This document shows positions 1 to 9,056 of a stretch of 40,048 nucleotides of DNA, piece by piece. The stretch spans positions 1 through 40,048 of the forward strand of contig JANSYC010000033.1 in the NCBI GenBank assembly GCA_024742605.1, written 5' to 3'. The stretch's first letter is position 1, and each line of letters begins with the position of its first letter. The translations under genes were made by a program, and so were the position numbers. The notes under the pieces are model-generated. The model was not told the origin of the DNA, made no database searches, and was given only the letters and a program-made list of their open reading frames with translations. Source of the DNA: Alphaproteobacteria bacterium. Its GTDB lineage: Bacteria; Pseudomonadota; Alphaproteobacteria; Thalassobaculales; Thalassobaculaceae.

Positions 1-82
1 ATGATCTGTCCACCCCTCGGACGGGCTCAAGGCCCGGGACCTCGACGTCTCGGACCAAACTCTAACGGACAGGGAAACCGAT

Positions 83-1060
83 ATGCTCAAAAAGACCTTA
101 CTGGCCGCTGCGGCCGTGGTCGCGCTTGGAACCGCACCCTTCGGTGCGACCACCGCGCAGGCCGCCGACATTCCGTGCGGAACCGCCAAGCTGATCGTGC
201 CGTGGGGCGCCGGCGGCGGCACGGATGTGATTTTCCGGACTTTCGTAGAAGCTGTGAACAAGGCCGGTGCCGAACCGCAGCTTCAGGTCGTTAACATCGG
301 CGGTCAGGGCGGCAACAAGGGGGCGAAGGAAGCCGTCAAGTCCAAGCCGGACGGCTGCACGCTGTTCGCCATTCATCAGAGCGCGCTGACCAGTTATTTC
401 ACTGGCCGCGTCGACTTCACCTGGGACGCCTTCGAGCCGGTCTCGCTGCTGACCCGCACCCCGGCCATCTTCGGGGCCAATTCCAATGTTCCTTATGACG
501 ATGTGAACGGTCTGGTCGCCGCCGCGAAGGCCGCACCGGGCGAGATCCTGGCCGGCGGAACACTTGGTTCCACCAGTCACTTCGTGTTCCTGCTGCTGGA
601 AGACAAGGCAGACGTCAAGTTTAAGCACGTCTCGTATGACGGCACCCGTGAGCGGATGACCGCTCTGCTGGCGAACAACATCCAGGTCGGCGAAATCAAC
701 CTGGCTGCCGCTAAGAAGTACATCCAGACCAACGAGCTGAAGGCCCTCGGCATCACCACTGCCGAGCGCAATCCAGATGTCCCCGATCTCAAAACCGTGC
801 GTGAGCAGGGCTATGACCTGATCTTCGGGACCGACCGGGGCGTCATGCTGCCGAAGGGCACCTCCAAGGACATCGTCGCGCATTACGGCAAGATGTTCGA
901 AGCGGCGGCCAAGTCACCGGAAATCGTGAAAGCGATGGCCGAGAAAGGCACCTCGATCGAATATCTCGGCCCGGACGCCTATACCAAGTACTTCGAGGAC
1001 ACCTTTGCGGACTGGAAGCGGATCGCCGAAGCTGCGGGCATCTTCAAGCCGCAGAGCTGA
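83..1060 (+). CDS. tctC: TctC/Bug-family periplasmic solute-binding protein
   Basis: This 325-residue protein is the extracytoplasmic binding component of a tripartite tricarboxylate transporter (TTT). Residues 1-27 form a Sec signal peptide (Lys-Lys, a hydrophobic run, then AQA before AD). The mature N-terminus has the family motif IVPWGAGGGTD near residue 40, which in Bug proteins contributes to the carboxylate-binding loop. The length is typical of the family. It is followed by tctB and tctA on the same strand, so it is the first gene of the transporter operon visible here. A purine-rich ribosome site (ACAGGGAAA) precedes the ATG. The ligand cannot be read from the sequence; organic acids are usual for the family, and the downstream dgcN-like gene suggests an acidic amino acid or derivative. 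The 82 bases before it hold no recognisable gene. Confidence 0.93.
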   Translation: MLKKTLLAAAAVVALGTAPFGATTAQAADIPCGTAKLIVPWGAGGGTDVIFRTFVEAVNKAGAEPQLQVVNIGGQGGNKGAKEAVKSKPDGCTLFAIHQSALTSYFTGRVDFTWDAFEPVSLLTRTPAIFGANSNVPYDDVNGLVAAAKAAPGEILAGGTLGSTSHFVFLLLEDKADVKFKHVSYDGTRERMTALLANNIQVGEINLAAAKKYIQTNELKALGITTAERNPDVPDLKTVREQGYDLIFGTDRGVMLPKGTSKDIVAHYGKMFEAAAKSPEIVKAMAEKGTSIEYLGPDAYTKYFEDTFADWKRIAEAAGIFKPQS

Positions 1061-1086
1061 GCCTCGGCAGACGTTCAACGTTATCA

Positions 1087-1114
1087 GGAGCCGGCCGGGC
1101 AACTGGCCGGCTCC
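1087..1114 (+). promoter_or_regulatory. Intercistronic stem-loop between tctC and tctB
   Basis: GGAGCCGGCC and GGCCGGCTCC form a perfect 10-bp stem around an 8-nt loop, 26 bases after the tctC stop. No T-run follows, so it is not a classical intrinsic terminator. Such hairpins after binding-protein genes commonly protect the upstream mRNA or attenuate downstream genes, giving more binding protein than membrane subunits. That role is inferred. Confidence 0.6.
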
Positions 1115-1166
1115 AATCCATCAAGTCGGACCTTGCAAGGCGCCGACAGAGGTATTGGGGGATACC

Positions 1167-1664
1167 ATGGCCGTTAGCCGCGACACGATCGTCGCCATCC
1201 TGCTCTTGGCCTTCACGGCGTTGATGTGGAACGCCAGCACCGAAATCGAGGTCACGCCGTACGCCACCATGGCATCCAGCGTATGGCCGCAGATCATTCT
1301 CATCGGGCTCGGCATCTTCAGCGGGCTGCTGTTGGCACAAAGCGTGACGACGAAACCCTCGCCTGAAGCGGAAGTCGAACCCGAACGGCTGGGTTCCATG
1401 GCGCTGCTGGCACGGTATCGGAACGCGTTGATCATCTATGCGCTGTTCTTCCTGTTTCTGATCACCCTGCCCTATCTGGGCATGCTGATCGGTGCCACGG
1501 CCTTCGTCTTCCTGGCTTTGACCCTGTTGGGTCGTCTGAATGCGCGGATGGTCGGGGTTCATGCGCTGATCGCCTTGGGGTCGGTGGGCTCCATGTGGGC
1601 GATCTTCACCTACGCGCTGCATGTCATTTTGCCTCAGGGCGAAATCCTGTCGAACATGTACTGA
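1167..1664 (+). CDS. tctB: TctB-family small membrane subunit of TTT transporter
   Basis: This 165-residue integral membrane protein has about four hydrophobic segments: residues 8-24, 40-57, 90-110 and 112-130, with a further stretch near 140-158. This is the size and layout of TctB, the poorly conserved small subunit of tripartite tricarboxylate transporters. The ATG at 1167 was chosen because it follows a G-rich ribosome site and gives a protein starting at the first membrane segment. An in-frame start at 1005 would run back into tctC. It lies 15 bases before tctA, so the two are probably co-translated. Confidence 0.85.
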   Translation: MAVSRDTIVAILLLAFTALMWNASTEIEVTPYATMASSVWPQIILIGLGIFSGLLLAQSVTTKPSPEAEVEPERLGSMALLARYRNALIIYALFFLFLITLPYLGMLIGATAFVFLALTLLGRLNARMVGVHALIALGSVGSMWAIFTYALHVILPQGEILSNMY

Positions 1665-1679
1665 ACGGGGAGCGGCAGG

Positions 1680-3374
1680 ATGATTTTTGAAAACATTGCC
1701 TTGGCCTTCGGGGCCGTCTTCGAGTTCCGCAATCTATTCCTGATGACGCTGGGCGTGACCGCGGGGCTGATCGCCGGATCGATTCCGGGCTTCACCATCA
1801 CCATGGCGGTGGTGCTGACCCTGCCGTTCACCTTCGGGCTGACCGCCGTCGAGGGGCTCGCGACCATGATCGGCGTGTTCGTGGGCGGGCTGTCGGGCGG
1901 GCTCATGTCCGGTATGCTGACCGGCATTCCGGGGACGCCGAGTTCGATCGCCACCACGTTCGACGGCTTCCCGCTGGCGCGGTCCGGACGGCCGGGTTAC
2001 GCGCTGGGCATCGGGGTCTGGTCGAGCTTCTTCGGCGGCATAATGAGCGCGGTCCTGCTGGTCACACTGGCGCCGCGTCTCGCGACAATCGGGCTCGAAT
2101 TCGGGCCGTGGGACTATTTTGCGCTGGTGCTGTTTGCGCTGACCATCACCGCCTCACTCTCGGGCGAGACCCTGATCAAGGGGATCATCGCCGGGATGCT
2201 CGGGCTGCTGGTGGCGACCATCGGCGAGGACGACGTGAACGGGGTCGAGCGCTTCAGCTTCGGCAACGACATGCTGGCGAACGGATTCAGCTTCCTGCCG
2301 GTCCTGATCGGCCTGTTCGCCTTCAGCCAGCTGCTCTCCGACATTCAGGACACCGAAACCGCCCGCAAGCCGCTGATGGACGCCGGAGACGCCAAGGGCG
2401 TGAAGGTCGAGCACTGGAATGCGATCAAGGCGATCTTCAAAAGCTGGACCAATGTGGTCCGGTCTTCGCTGATCGGGGTGTTCACCGGTATTCTGCCCGC
2501 CGCAGGCGGCTCGATCTCAAACATTCTGGCCTACGATCAGGCCAAGAAGGCGAGCAAGGAAAGCCACAAGTTCGGCACCGGTCACGTCGACGGGATCATC
2601 GCACCCGAATCCGCGAACAACGCGACCGCCGGCGGCGCGCTGATCACCATGATGGCGCTCGGCATTCCGGGCGATGTGGTCACCGCCGTCATGCTGGGCG
2701 CGCTGCTGATCCACAACGTTCAGCCCAGCCCGACCTTCATCGTCGACAATCCGGAGCTGGCCTATTCGATCTTCATCGCCTTCTTCCTGGCCCATTTCAT
2801 CATGATCGGCATGCAGTCGTTCTGCCTGCGGGCCTTCCTGCTGGTGGTGCGGATCCCGATGTACACGCTGGCCTGCGTGATCCTGGTCTACTGCGCCATC
2901 GGCGTGTTCGCCCTGAACAACATTCAGGACGACATCTGGACCCTGTTCATCTTCGGTGTCGTCGGCTATGGGCTCAGGCTCTTGGGCTTCCCGCTGGCAC
3001 CGATGATCCTGGGCGTGGTGCTCGGTCATGTGGCGGAGCTGAACCTGAACCGGGCGGTGACGATCTCGACCACCGGCGACCAGTTTCTGCTGGACATGAT
3101 CAGCCGGCCCTGGTCCCTGTTCTTCCTGATCCTGGCGAGCTTCAGCCTGATGTTCCCGTTCTATCAGAAGCACCGGTCGTCGAAGACCTGGACGGTGTTC
3201 TTCCCACCGGTTCTGGTCCTGGCGCTCTCGATCCCGATGTTCATGATGGACGGAACGGTCCGGACGGTGATCGCATTCGGGCTGATTGCAATTGCGGGAT
3301 ATCTTGTGGTTAAAGCAGGTCGGAGAGGGTTCCGGGTCGACCCGGATGATACGCCTTTGACCCCGCCCGCCTAA
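1680..3374 (+). CDS. tctA: TctA-family large membrane subunit of TTT transporter
   Basis: This 564-residue multispanning membrane protein is the permease subunit of the transporter. Family signatures are visible: the N-terminal GSIPGFTITMAVVLTLPFTF segment near residues 33-52, and a central region with LPAAGGSISNILAYDQA, PESANNA and ALGIPGD, the conserved TctA loop. The start is preceded by GGAG. The protein is some 60 residues longer than the usual roughly 500, with extra hydrophobic segments and a basic tail at the C-terminus. It is expected to catalyse ion-coupled uptake of the solute delivered by the tctC product. Confidence 0.93.
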   Translation: MIFENIALAFGAVFEFRNLFLMTLGVTAGLIAGSIPGFTITMAVVLTLPFTFGLTAVEGLATMIGVFVGGLSGGLMSGMLTGIPGTPSSIATTFDGFPLARSGRPGYALGIGVWSSFFGGIMSAVLLVTLAPRLATIGLEFGPWDYFALVLFALTITASLSGETLIKGIIAGMLGLLVATIGEDDVNGVERFSFGNDMLANGFSFLPVLIGLFAFSQLLSDIQDTETARKPLMDAGDAKGVKVEHWNAIKAIFKSWTNVVRSSLIGVFTGILPAAGGSISNILAYDQAKKASKESHKFGTGHVDGIIAPESANNATAGGALITMMALGIPGDVVTAVMLGALLIHNVQPSPTFIVDNPELAYSIFIAFFLAHFIMIGMQSFCLRAFLLVVRIPMYTLACVILVYCAIGVFALNNIQDDIWTLFIFGVVGYGLRLLGFPLAPMILGVVLGHVAELNLNRAVTISTTGDQFLLDMISRPWSLFFLILASFSLMFPFYQKHRSSKTWTVFFPPVLVLALSIPMFMMDGTVRTVIAFGLIAIAGYLVVKAGRRGFRVDPDDTPLTPPA

Positions 3375-3419
3375 GCGCTCCCGCGCTCCGTCATCTCTTT
3401 AACGCTTGGAGATCGGCCA

Positions 3420-4430
3420 ATGGCCTTCGACATCAAGAATCCGTATTTGTTGTTCCTCGGCGATGCGCCGGATCAGCTGGCCGCGAAAACCGCCAATGGT
3501 GTGAAGGTCTGGCGTCCGGATTGGTGCATCGGCCAGTTCCGCCTGCCGGGCTGCAAGGCGGATCTCGGACTGCCGGACGTCTCCATTGAGGAAGCCGCCG
3601 CCAAGGGGGCCAAGACGGTCATCCTGGGGGTCGCAAACCGGGGCGGCAAGATCGCAGACTCCTGGACCGTCGAGCTGGTGAAGGCGCTGGAACTCGGGAT
3701 GGATATCGCCTCCGGCCTGCACACCCGCGTGACCCAGGTCCCCGCCCTCAAGGAGGCCGCCGCCAAACACGGCCGCACCCTGTTCGATGTGCGCCACCCG
3801 ACCCAGGATTTCGCGGTCGCCAGCGGCGTCAAGCGGACCGGCAAGCGGCTGCTGACCGTCGGCACCGACGTCTCGGTCGGCAAGATGTTCACCACGCTCG
3901 CCATCGAGAAGGAGATGGTGGCCCGGGGCATGAACGCCGACTTCCGGGCGACCGGCCAGACCGGGATCTTCATCGCCGGCGCCGGTGTGTCGATCGATGC
4001 GGTGATCGCCGATTTCATCTCGGGTTCGGTCGAATGGCTTGCCCCCGAGAACACGGCGGATCACTGGGACCTGATCGAAGGTCAGGGCTCGCTGCTGAAC
4101 GTGTCCTATGCGGGCGTGACCATGGGCCTGATCCACGGCGCGCAAGCCGACGCACTGGTGATGTGTCACGAGGTCGGCCGTCCCCACATGCGGGGCCTTC
4201 CGGACTACCCGATGCCCGAAATTCTGCCGACCATGGACCTGATCCTGTTGCACGCCCGGCATGTGAACCCGGACGCCAAGTTCGTCGGCGTTGCGCTCAA
4301 CACCTCGAACGTTTCGGCCGAAGCCGCCGCCGCTTTCAAGGAGAAGACCGCCAAGGAGACCGGCCTGCCGGTGGTGAACCCGCTGATCGATGGTGTCGCG
4401 CCGATCGTGGATGTGATCCAGAAGGGCTGA
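3420..4430 (+). CDS. dgcN: DUF1611 P-loop protein, DgcN-like N-acetyltransferase
   Basis: This 336-residue protein of the DUF1611 family has a Walker-A-like loop (GTDVSVGKMFT, near residue 149) and conserved DVRHPTQDF, EGQGSL and HEVGRPHMRG segments. Members described as DgcN N-acetylate D-glutamate in a D-amino-acid degradation route, usually with an adjacent enolase-superfamily partner DgcA. No DgcA gene lies downstream; it could lie before the window. The gene is 45 bases after tctA on the same strand, so the transporter may bring in the substrate, or a precursor. The family assignment is firm, but the exact substrate is inferred from named homologues. Confidence 0.78.
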   Translation: MAFDIKNPYLLFLGDAPDQLAAKTANGVKVWRPDWCIGQFRLPGCKADLGLPDVSIEEAAAKGAKTVILGVANRGGKIADSWTVELVKALELGMDIASGLHTRVTQVPALKEAAAKHGRTLFDVRHPTQDFAVASGVKRTGKRLLTVGTDVSVGKMFTTLAIEKEMVARGMNADFRATGQTGIFIAGAGVSIDAVIADFISGSVEWLAPENTADHWDLIEGQGSLLNVSYAGVTMGLIHGAQADALVMCHEVGRPHMRGLPDYPMPEILPTMDLILLHARHVNPDAKFVGVALNTSNVSAEAAAAFKEKTAKETGLPVVNPLIDGVAPIVDVIQKG

Positions 4431-4457
4431 CCCGACCATGGTGACGATGGGGTCGGG
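4431..4457. terminator. Probable convergent stem-loop between dgcN and plsC
   Basis: CCCGACC and GGTCGGG form a 7-bp stem around a 13-nt loop, starting directly after the dgcN stop and ending 8 bases before the end of the converging plsC gene. There is no U-tract on either strand, so termination is inferred from position. Confidence 0.4.
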
Positions 4458-4465
4458 GATCTCCG

Positions 4466-5191
4466 CTACCTCATCGTCTCCCGTCCTTCAGCCGCCAAGC
4501 GGTCGGAGGCTTGCTCGATCGTGGTCTGCAGGCGTTCCATGAAGGTGGCGCGGTCCAGCCCGGGCTCGATCGGTTCCAGGAACTCGACGATCACCCGACC
4601 CGGGATCTTCACGAAGGCATTGCGGCTCCAGTAGAGACCCGAGTTCAACGCCACCGGAACCATCGGCAACCCGATCGAACGGTAGAGCGCGAACACCCCC
4701 GGATGATAATGCCCCTCCGCACCCGGCACCACGCGGGTGCCCTGCGGAAAGATCAGCACCGGTCGGCCGTCCGCGACTGCCGCCTTCGCATCGATCACCA
4801 TCCGTTTGATCGCCGGGGCCCCGCCCTCCCGGTCGATCGGCACCATGCCGGCCCCATTTATCATAGCGCCGAGGACCGGAATCTCGGTCAGCTCCTTCTT
4901 GAGGACGATCGCCGGCGTGTCCAGGAACTGGTTGAACCAGATGGTCTCCCAGGCCGATTGATGCTTGGAGGCGACAAGCACCGGCCCTTTGGGCAGGCGC
5001 TCGGCATTCCGCACTTCAACCCCTATCCCGGCGACCCATCGGATCAGCCACATCGAAAGGGAGATCCAACAGGACCGGACCGCGAAAAGGGCGTCCCGAT
5101 GCATCCATAGCGCGGGCCACCCAGTGAGCGCCATCACTCCGGTTGATCCGTAGAATAGGATGTTGAATATGACAGATCGGAGAACCCTCAT
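4466..5191 (-). CDS. plsC: 1-acyl-sn-glycerol-3-phosphate acyltransferase (PlsC family)
   Basis: This 241-residue membrane-associated acyltransferase transfers an acyl chain to lysophosphatidic acid in phospholipid synthesis. Visible features are a hydrophobic N-terminus (residues 5-50), the catalytic block KHQSAWET near residue 80 (HX4E, a variant of HX4D) and FPQGTR near residue 154 (a variant of FPEGTR that binds the glycerol phosphate). MVPIDREGG lies between them. The start at 5191 places the hydrophobic segment at the N-terminus. The longer in-frame extension to 5650 covers a gene on the other strand and looks non-coding. It diverges from the small gene at 5246 with only 54 bases between them. 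Confidence 0.88.
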   Translation of the reverse strand: MRVLRSVIFNILFYGSTGVMALTGWPALWMHRDALFAVRSCWISLSMWLIRWVAGIGVEVRNAERLPKGPVLVASKHQSAWETIWFNQFLDTPAIVLKKELTEIPVLGAMINGAGMVPIDREGGAPAIKRMVIDAKAAVADGRPVLIFPQGTRVVPGAEGHYHPGVFALYRSIGLPMVPVALNSGLYWSRNAFVKIPGRVIVEFLEPIEPGLDRATFMERLQTTIEQASDRLAAEGRETMR

Positions 5192-5245
5192 GCTCGCGCT
5201 ATACAATTCCGACGCGCGAATGGCCAGACCGGAGTCCCTGATTAC

Positions 5246-5599
5246 ATGACCGAAATTGCGTTTTCCGAGACCGCGCGCTGTTTGCTGCCGATCCTGGACC
5301 GTGTCGCGGCGCGGGGCGACACCATCACCTATGCCGAACTGGCACGGGACGCCGGTATCCATCCCCCCCATTCGATCCACCGGACCGCTGAAGCCCTTGA
5401 GGAGATCCTGCGGGCCGATCACGCCGCGGCGCGTCCTCTGCGGGCCGCCGTCGCGGTCTCCGCGAAACGCGGCGGGATTCCGGCTCCGGGTTTCTTTCAT
5501 CTCTGCGGTGAAATCGGTTTGTACTTCGGCCCCGACAGTGGCCCCCAGGCGGCAGCCTTCCATGCCCTGGAACTCAAGCGCCTGCGGCAGACCGGCTGA
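5246..5599 (+). CDS. Small protein resembling the MGMT winged-helix region, no active-site Cys motif
   Basis: This 117-residue soluble protein has a helix-rich N-terminus with TYAELARDAGI near residues 28-38. That is reminiscent of the TYGELA..AG segment of O6-alkylguanine-DNA alkyltransferases (MGMT/Ada). The MGMT active site PCHR is absent; the aligned position reads RAAVAVSAKRGGIPAPGFFH. This would fit an alkyltransferase-like or unrelated winged-helix protein. It lies between divergent plsC and a convergent exported protein, so context gives no function. Confidence is good that it is a gene (coding-like composition, no better competitor) but low for the fold. Confidence 0.6.
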   Translation: MTEIAFSETARCLLPILDRVAARGDTITYAELARDAGIHPPHSIHRTAEALEEILRADHAAARPLRAAVAVSAKRGGIPAPGFFHLCGEIGLYFGPDSGPQAAAFHALELKRLRQTG

Positions 5600-5634
5600 C
5601 GGCGCGGCGATAGCCGGGAACATGCCGCCATCGG

Positions 5635-6177
5635 TCAGGACACCAGACACGGCCCCAGATCGACCTCAGCCCCGGTCCCGGTGAAGGTGGCCGCCTCCAT
5701 CCGATCGGGGCCGCCCGGCGTCACCAGGCGCATCCGCACCGCGGCACCGTCCATTTCCGAACCCGCGACCATGGTCTGACCCATCGGCCCATCCGCCAGC
5801 CGGTCGTCGACATCAATGGTGAACATGGCGTACTCGCCCGGCTCCAGACCCGTAAAGCTGAAGGTCACCGACCTACCGCCATCCTTGACCTCGGTCACGG
5901 CGGTAACCTTCTCGCCGCCCGCCACCAGCTCGAAAGGCTGATAAACCGAAAGGCCCTGGCCGCCCGGGTCGGTGTCGAAGATCAGGTCCCCGGCCGAGCC
6001 GACCAGATCGATGGTCAGATCGGCGATCCGCACATCGCAGCTGGCCGAGTTCGTGATGGTGAAACTGTCCTTCGGCGCACCTTCGACGAACAGGACCTTG
6101 ATATCCGGCCCGGCGGCGCCGACCGGCAACGCCAGACCGGCCATGAAAAGGGCCGATGCAAGAGCCTTGCGAAACAT
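5635..6177 (-). CDS. Exported beta-rich protein of unknown function
   Basis: This 180-residue protein has a clear signal peptide (residues 1-21, MFRKALASALFMAGLALPVG followed by AA). The mature part alternates hydrophobic and polar residues as in a beta-sandwich: KVLFVEGAPKDSFTITN, a central DGGRSVTFSFTGLEPGEY, and DVDDRLAD. It holds two cysteines that could pair (near residue 48, SASCDVRI, and at the C-terminus, LGPCL). Similar short exported alphaproteobacterial proteins are often labelled 'aggregation factor core', but that label says little about function. It is divergent from the dehydratase gene across 111 bases and convergent with the gene ending at 5599. Confidence 0.75.
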   Translation of the reverse strand: MFRKALASALFMAGLALPVGAAGPDIKVLFVEGAPKDSFTITNSASCDVRIADLTIDLVGSAGDLIFDTDPGGQGLSVYQPFELVAGGEKVTAVTEVKDGGRSVTFSFTGLEPGEYAMFTIDVDDRLADGPMGQTMVAGSEMDGAAVRMRLVTPGGPDRMEAATFTGTGAEVDLGPCLVS

Positions 6178-6288
6178 GGAATCCTCCCGTGCTGTCCTGG
6201 AGTGAAATAGGTGCCCGGGGGCTTATGGCAATTGCCTCGCGGGACCTTTAGCATCGCCGCAAAACATCCAAACGAGGGAACGCCAATC

Positions 6289-8022
6289 ATGTCTGACGAA
6301 ATCAAGCCCCGGGGCCTTGCACGCGGCCTGACCAACTATGGTGACAACGCGTTCAGCCTGTACCTGCGGCGGTCGATGGCCTCGTCGATGGGCTATTCCA
6401 AGGACATGCTGAACAAGCCGGTGATCGGGATCTGCAGTTCGGGCAGCGGCTACAACAACTGCCATCGGCTGATGCCGGAACTGGTCGAAGCCGCCAAGCG
6501 CGGGGTGCTCGCGGCCGGCGGCCTGCCGATCGATTTCCCGACCATCTCGCTGGGCGAGGTGTTCCTCAGCCCGACCTCGATGATGTACCGCAACCTGATG
6601 AGCATGGACGTGGAGGAGATGATCCGCGCCCAGCCTATGGATGCGGTCGTGGTGATCGGCGGCTGCGACAAGACCATGCCGGCGCAGCTCATGGGCGCCG
6701 CCAACGCGGAGGTACCGGTGGTGCACTGCGTGGTCGGCCCGATGATGACCTCTCCCTATAACGGCGACCGGCTGGGCGCCTGCACCGACTGCCGCCGCTT
6801 CTGGGGCAAGTACCGGGCCGGCGAGATCGACGAGGCCGGCATCAACCGGGTCGAGACCGGACTCGCCACCACGGCCGGCACCTGTGCGGTGATGGGAACG
6901 GCCAGCACTATGGCCGCGATCGCCGAGACCCTGGGCATGCTGCTGCCGGGCACCGCAACCATCCCCGCCATTCACGCCGACCGGATCCGGGCAGCCGAAG
7001 CGTCCGGCGTACGGGCGATGGAACTCGCGCTGGCCAACGGATCGGACAAGCTGCTGCCGCGTGACATCATCACCAAGGAGAGCGTCGAGAACGCGCTGCG
7101 GGTGCTGCTGGCGATCGGCGGATCGACCAATGCGATCGTCCACCTGACGGCGGTTGCCGGACGGCTCGGCATTCCAGTCCCGCTCGACCGTCTGAACGTG
7201 CTCTCGGACGAAACCCCGGTGATCGTGGATCTCAAGCCGACCGGCCAGCACTACATGGAGGATCTTTTCGCCGCCGGCGGCATCGGCGCCGTGCTGAAGG
7301 AATTGCGCCCGCTGCTGAACCTGGACTGCATGACCGTGGCGGGCGAGACCCTGGGTCAGCGGCTCGACCGGGAGTTGGAGGAGAATCTGTGGTGTGATCC
7401 GGAGGTGGTGAAACCGCTGACGGCCCCCTATCAGGACAAGGGCGGCCTTGTCGCCCTGTTCGGCTCGCTCGCGCCGCGCGGTGCCATCCTCAAGCGGTCG
7501 GCCGCCGATCCCAAACTGTTCGAGACCGAAGGCCGGGCGGTGGTGTTCAGGGATCTGGCCGATTTGGCCGCCCGGATCGACAGCGACGATCTGGACGTGA
7601 AACCGGACGATGTTCTGGTGTTGCAGAACGCGGGCCCGAAGAGCCCCGCCGCCATGCCGGAAGCGGGCTATCTGCCGATCCCCAAAAAGCTGGCACGGGC
7701 CGGACTGAAGGACATGCTGCGGATTTCGGACGCGCGGATGTCCGGCACCGCCTTCGGCACCATCGTGCTGCACGTCACACCGGAAGCCGCCGACGGCGGA
7801 CCGCTGGGCCTGGTGCGGGACGGCGACCGGATCCGGGTGTCGGTGGAGAACCGAACCATCGAGCTGCTGGTGGATCAGGCGGAGCTGGACAAGCGCCGGG
7901 CCGCTTCCCCGCCGACCGCCGCCCAGCCGGAGTTCAAACGCGGCTACCGCAAGATCTACATGGACCACGTGCTGCAGGCCGACGGCGGCGTAGATTTCGA
8001 CTTCCTAAGGGCGGTGGACTAG
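6289..8022 (+). CDS. IlvD/Edd-family dehydratase (sugar-acid or dihydroxy-acid type)
   Basis: This 577-residue Fe-S dehydratase removes water from 2,3-dihydroxy acids or aldonic acids to give 2-keto-3-deoxy acids. Three cysteines expected to hold the [2Fe-2S] cluster are present: Cys58 (YNNCHRL), Cys126 (GGCDKTMPA) and Cys199 ([15 protein letters not shown]). The C-terminal [12 protein letters not shown] motif, with the active-site serine region, is also present. Its overall layout recalls L-arabinonate/D-xylonate dehydratases as much as branched-chain IlvD. The ATG at 6289 was chosen over an upstream in-frame start because it matches the family N-terminus. A uxaA-like dehydratase and an SDR nearby point to sugar-acid catabolism rather than valine synthesis. 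Its last 18 bases overlap the end of the opposing queG. Confidence 0.88.
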   Translation: MSDEIKPRGLARGLTNYGDNAFSLYLRRSMASSMGYSKDMLNKPVIGICSSGSGYNNCHRLMPELVEAAKRGVLAAGGLPIDFPTISLGEVFLSPTSMMYRNLMSMDVEEMIRAQPMDAVVVIGGCDKTMPAQLMGAANAEVPVVHCVVGPMMTSPYNGDRLGACTDCRRFWGKYRAGEIDEAGINRVETGLATTAGTCAVMGTASTMAAIAETLGMLLPGTATIPAIHADRIRAAEASGVRAMELALANGSDKLLPRDIITKESVENALRVLLAIGGSTNAIVHLTAVAGRLGIPVPLDRLNVLSDETPVIVDLKPTGQHYMEDLFAAGGIGAVLKELRPLLNLDCMTVAGETLGQRLDRELEENLWCDPEVVKPLTAPYQDKGGLVALFGSLAPRGAILKRSAADPKLFETEGRAVVFRDLADLAARIDSDDLDVKPDDVLVLQNAGPKSPAAMPEAGYLPIPKKLARAGLKDMLRISDARMSGTAFGTIVLHVTPEAADGGPLGLVRDGDRIRVSVENRTIELLVDQAELDKRRAASPPTAAQPEFKRGYRKIYMDHVLQADGGVDFDFLRAVD

Positions 8023-9051
8023 GCGCTCCATCGCCCAGACCGCCATCGCGCGCACCAGCTCGCTGTGGTCCCGGGTCAGGCGTTCCAGCAGGGGAAGCGC
8101 CGAGGGGTCGCCGCTGTTGCCGAGCGCGATGGTCACGTTGCGGACGAACCGGTCGCGGCCGATCCGTTTGATCGGCGAGCCGGAGAACCTTGCCCGGAAC
8201 CCGGCGTCGTTCAGCTCGGCAAGTTCGGTCAATAGCGGCAGGGTCAGGTCGGCGCGGGCGACGAAGGCCAGCTCCTCGGTGGCGGAGGCGAACTTGTTCC
8301 ACGGGCAGACCGCCAGACAGTCGTCGCAGCCGTAGATCCGGTTGCCGATGGCCTCCAGAAACTCCTCTGGAATGTGCCCCTTATGCTCGATCGTCAGGTA
8401 GCTGATGCAGCGCCGCGCATCGAGCTGATAGGGCCTCGGGAACGCCGCTGTGGGGCAGATGTCGAGGCAGGCGCGGCAGGAGCCGCAATGGTCGGCCTCA
8501 GGCGCATCCGGCGCAAGGTCCAGCGTTGTGAAGACCTCGCCCAGGAACAGCCAGGAGCCGTGCGCGCGGCTGACCAGATTGCTGTGCTTTCCCTGCCAGC
8601 CGACACCGGCTTGGGCAGCCAATGGCTTCTCCATCACCGGCGCGGTATCGACGAAGACCTTGACGTCGCCGGACGGCTCCCGGCCGTGGGTCTCCTGCAG
8701 CCACCGCGCCAGACGCTTGAGCCGCTTCTTGATCAGGTCGTGATAATCCCGGTGCCGCGCGTAGACCGAGATATTGCCGCGGTCACGCTGCGCCAGATTG
8801 GCCATGGGATCGTGGTCGGGACCGTAATTGGCGGCCAGCACGATCACGCTCCGCGCCTCGCTCCACAGCGCTTTGGGGTGGGAGCGTCGCTCCAGCGTGT
8901 CGGCCATCCAGGCCATCTCGCCATGCTCGCCGCCCTCGACGAAACCGGCCAGCCGCGCCCGCTCCCTGGCGCCCATCTCGGCGGGGGCGATGCCGACCGC
9001 GTCGAACCCGATCTCCCGCGCCTTGGTCTTGATCTCTTCGGAAAGCGACAT
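8005..9051 (-). CDS. queG: Epoxyqueuosine reductase QueG
   Basis: This 348-residue cobalamin- and Fe-S-dependent enzyme performs the last step of tRNA queuosine synthesis, reducing epoxyqueuosine. Seen in order: an N-terminal reductase-like domain, [12 protein letters not shown] (containing the conserved acidic residue), GKHSNLVS, and two [4Fe-4S] motifs, [12 protein letters not shown] and [14 protein letters not shown]-like C-terminus follows ([17 protein letters not shown]). The ATG at 9051 is preferred; a TTG at 9060 would overlap the upstream Nudix stop by four bases. It is probably transcribed with the Nudix gene. The 3' end overlaps the converging dehydratase gene by 18 bases. Confidence 0.95.
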   Translation of the reverse strand: MSLSEEIKTKAREIGFDAVGIAPAEMGARERARLAGFVEGGEHGEMAWMADTLERRSHPKALWSEARSVIVLAANYGPDHDPMANLAQRDRGNISVYARHRDYHDLIKKRLKRLARWLQETHGREPSGDVKVFVDTAPVMEKPLAAQAGVGWQGKHSNLVSRAHGSWLFLGEVFTTLDLAPDAPEADHCGSCRACLDICPTAAFPRPYQLDARRCISYLTIEHKGHIPEEFLEAIGNRIYGCDDCLAVCPWNKFASATEELAFVARADLTLPLLTELAELNDAGFRARFSGSPIKRIGRDRFVRNVTIALGNSGDPSALPLLERLTRDHSELVRAMAVWAMERLVHRP

Positions 9052-9056
9052 CTGCG

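Noticed and set aside
1-294. A 97-codon frame at the left edge
   Set aside because: It overlaps tctC in another frame and is Arg/Gly-rich, as expected of a shadow frame in GC-rich DNA.
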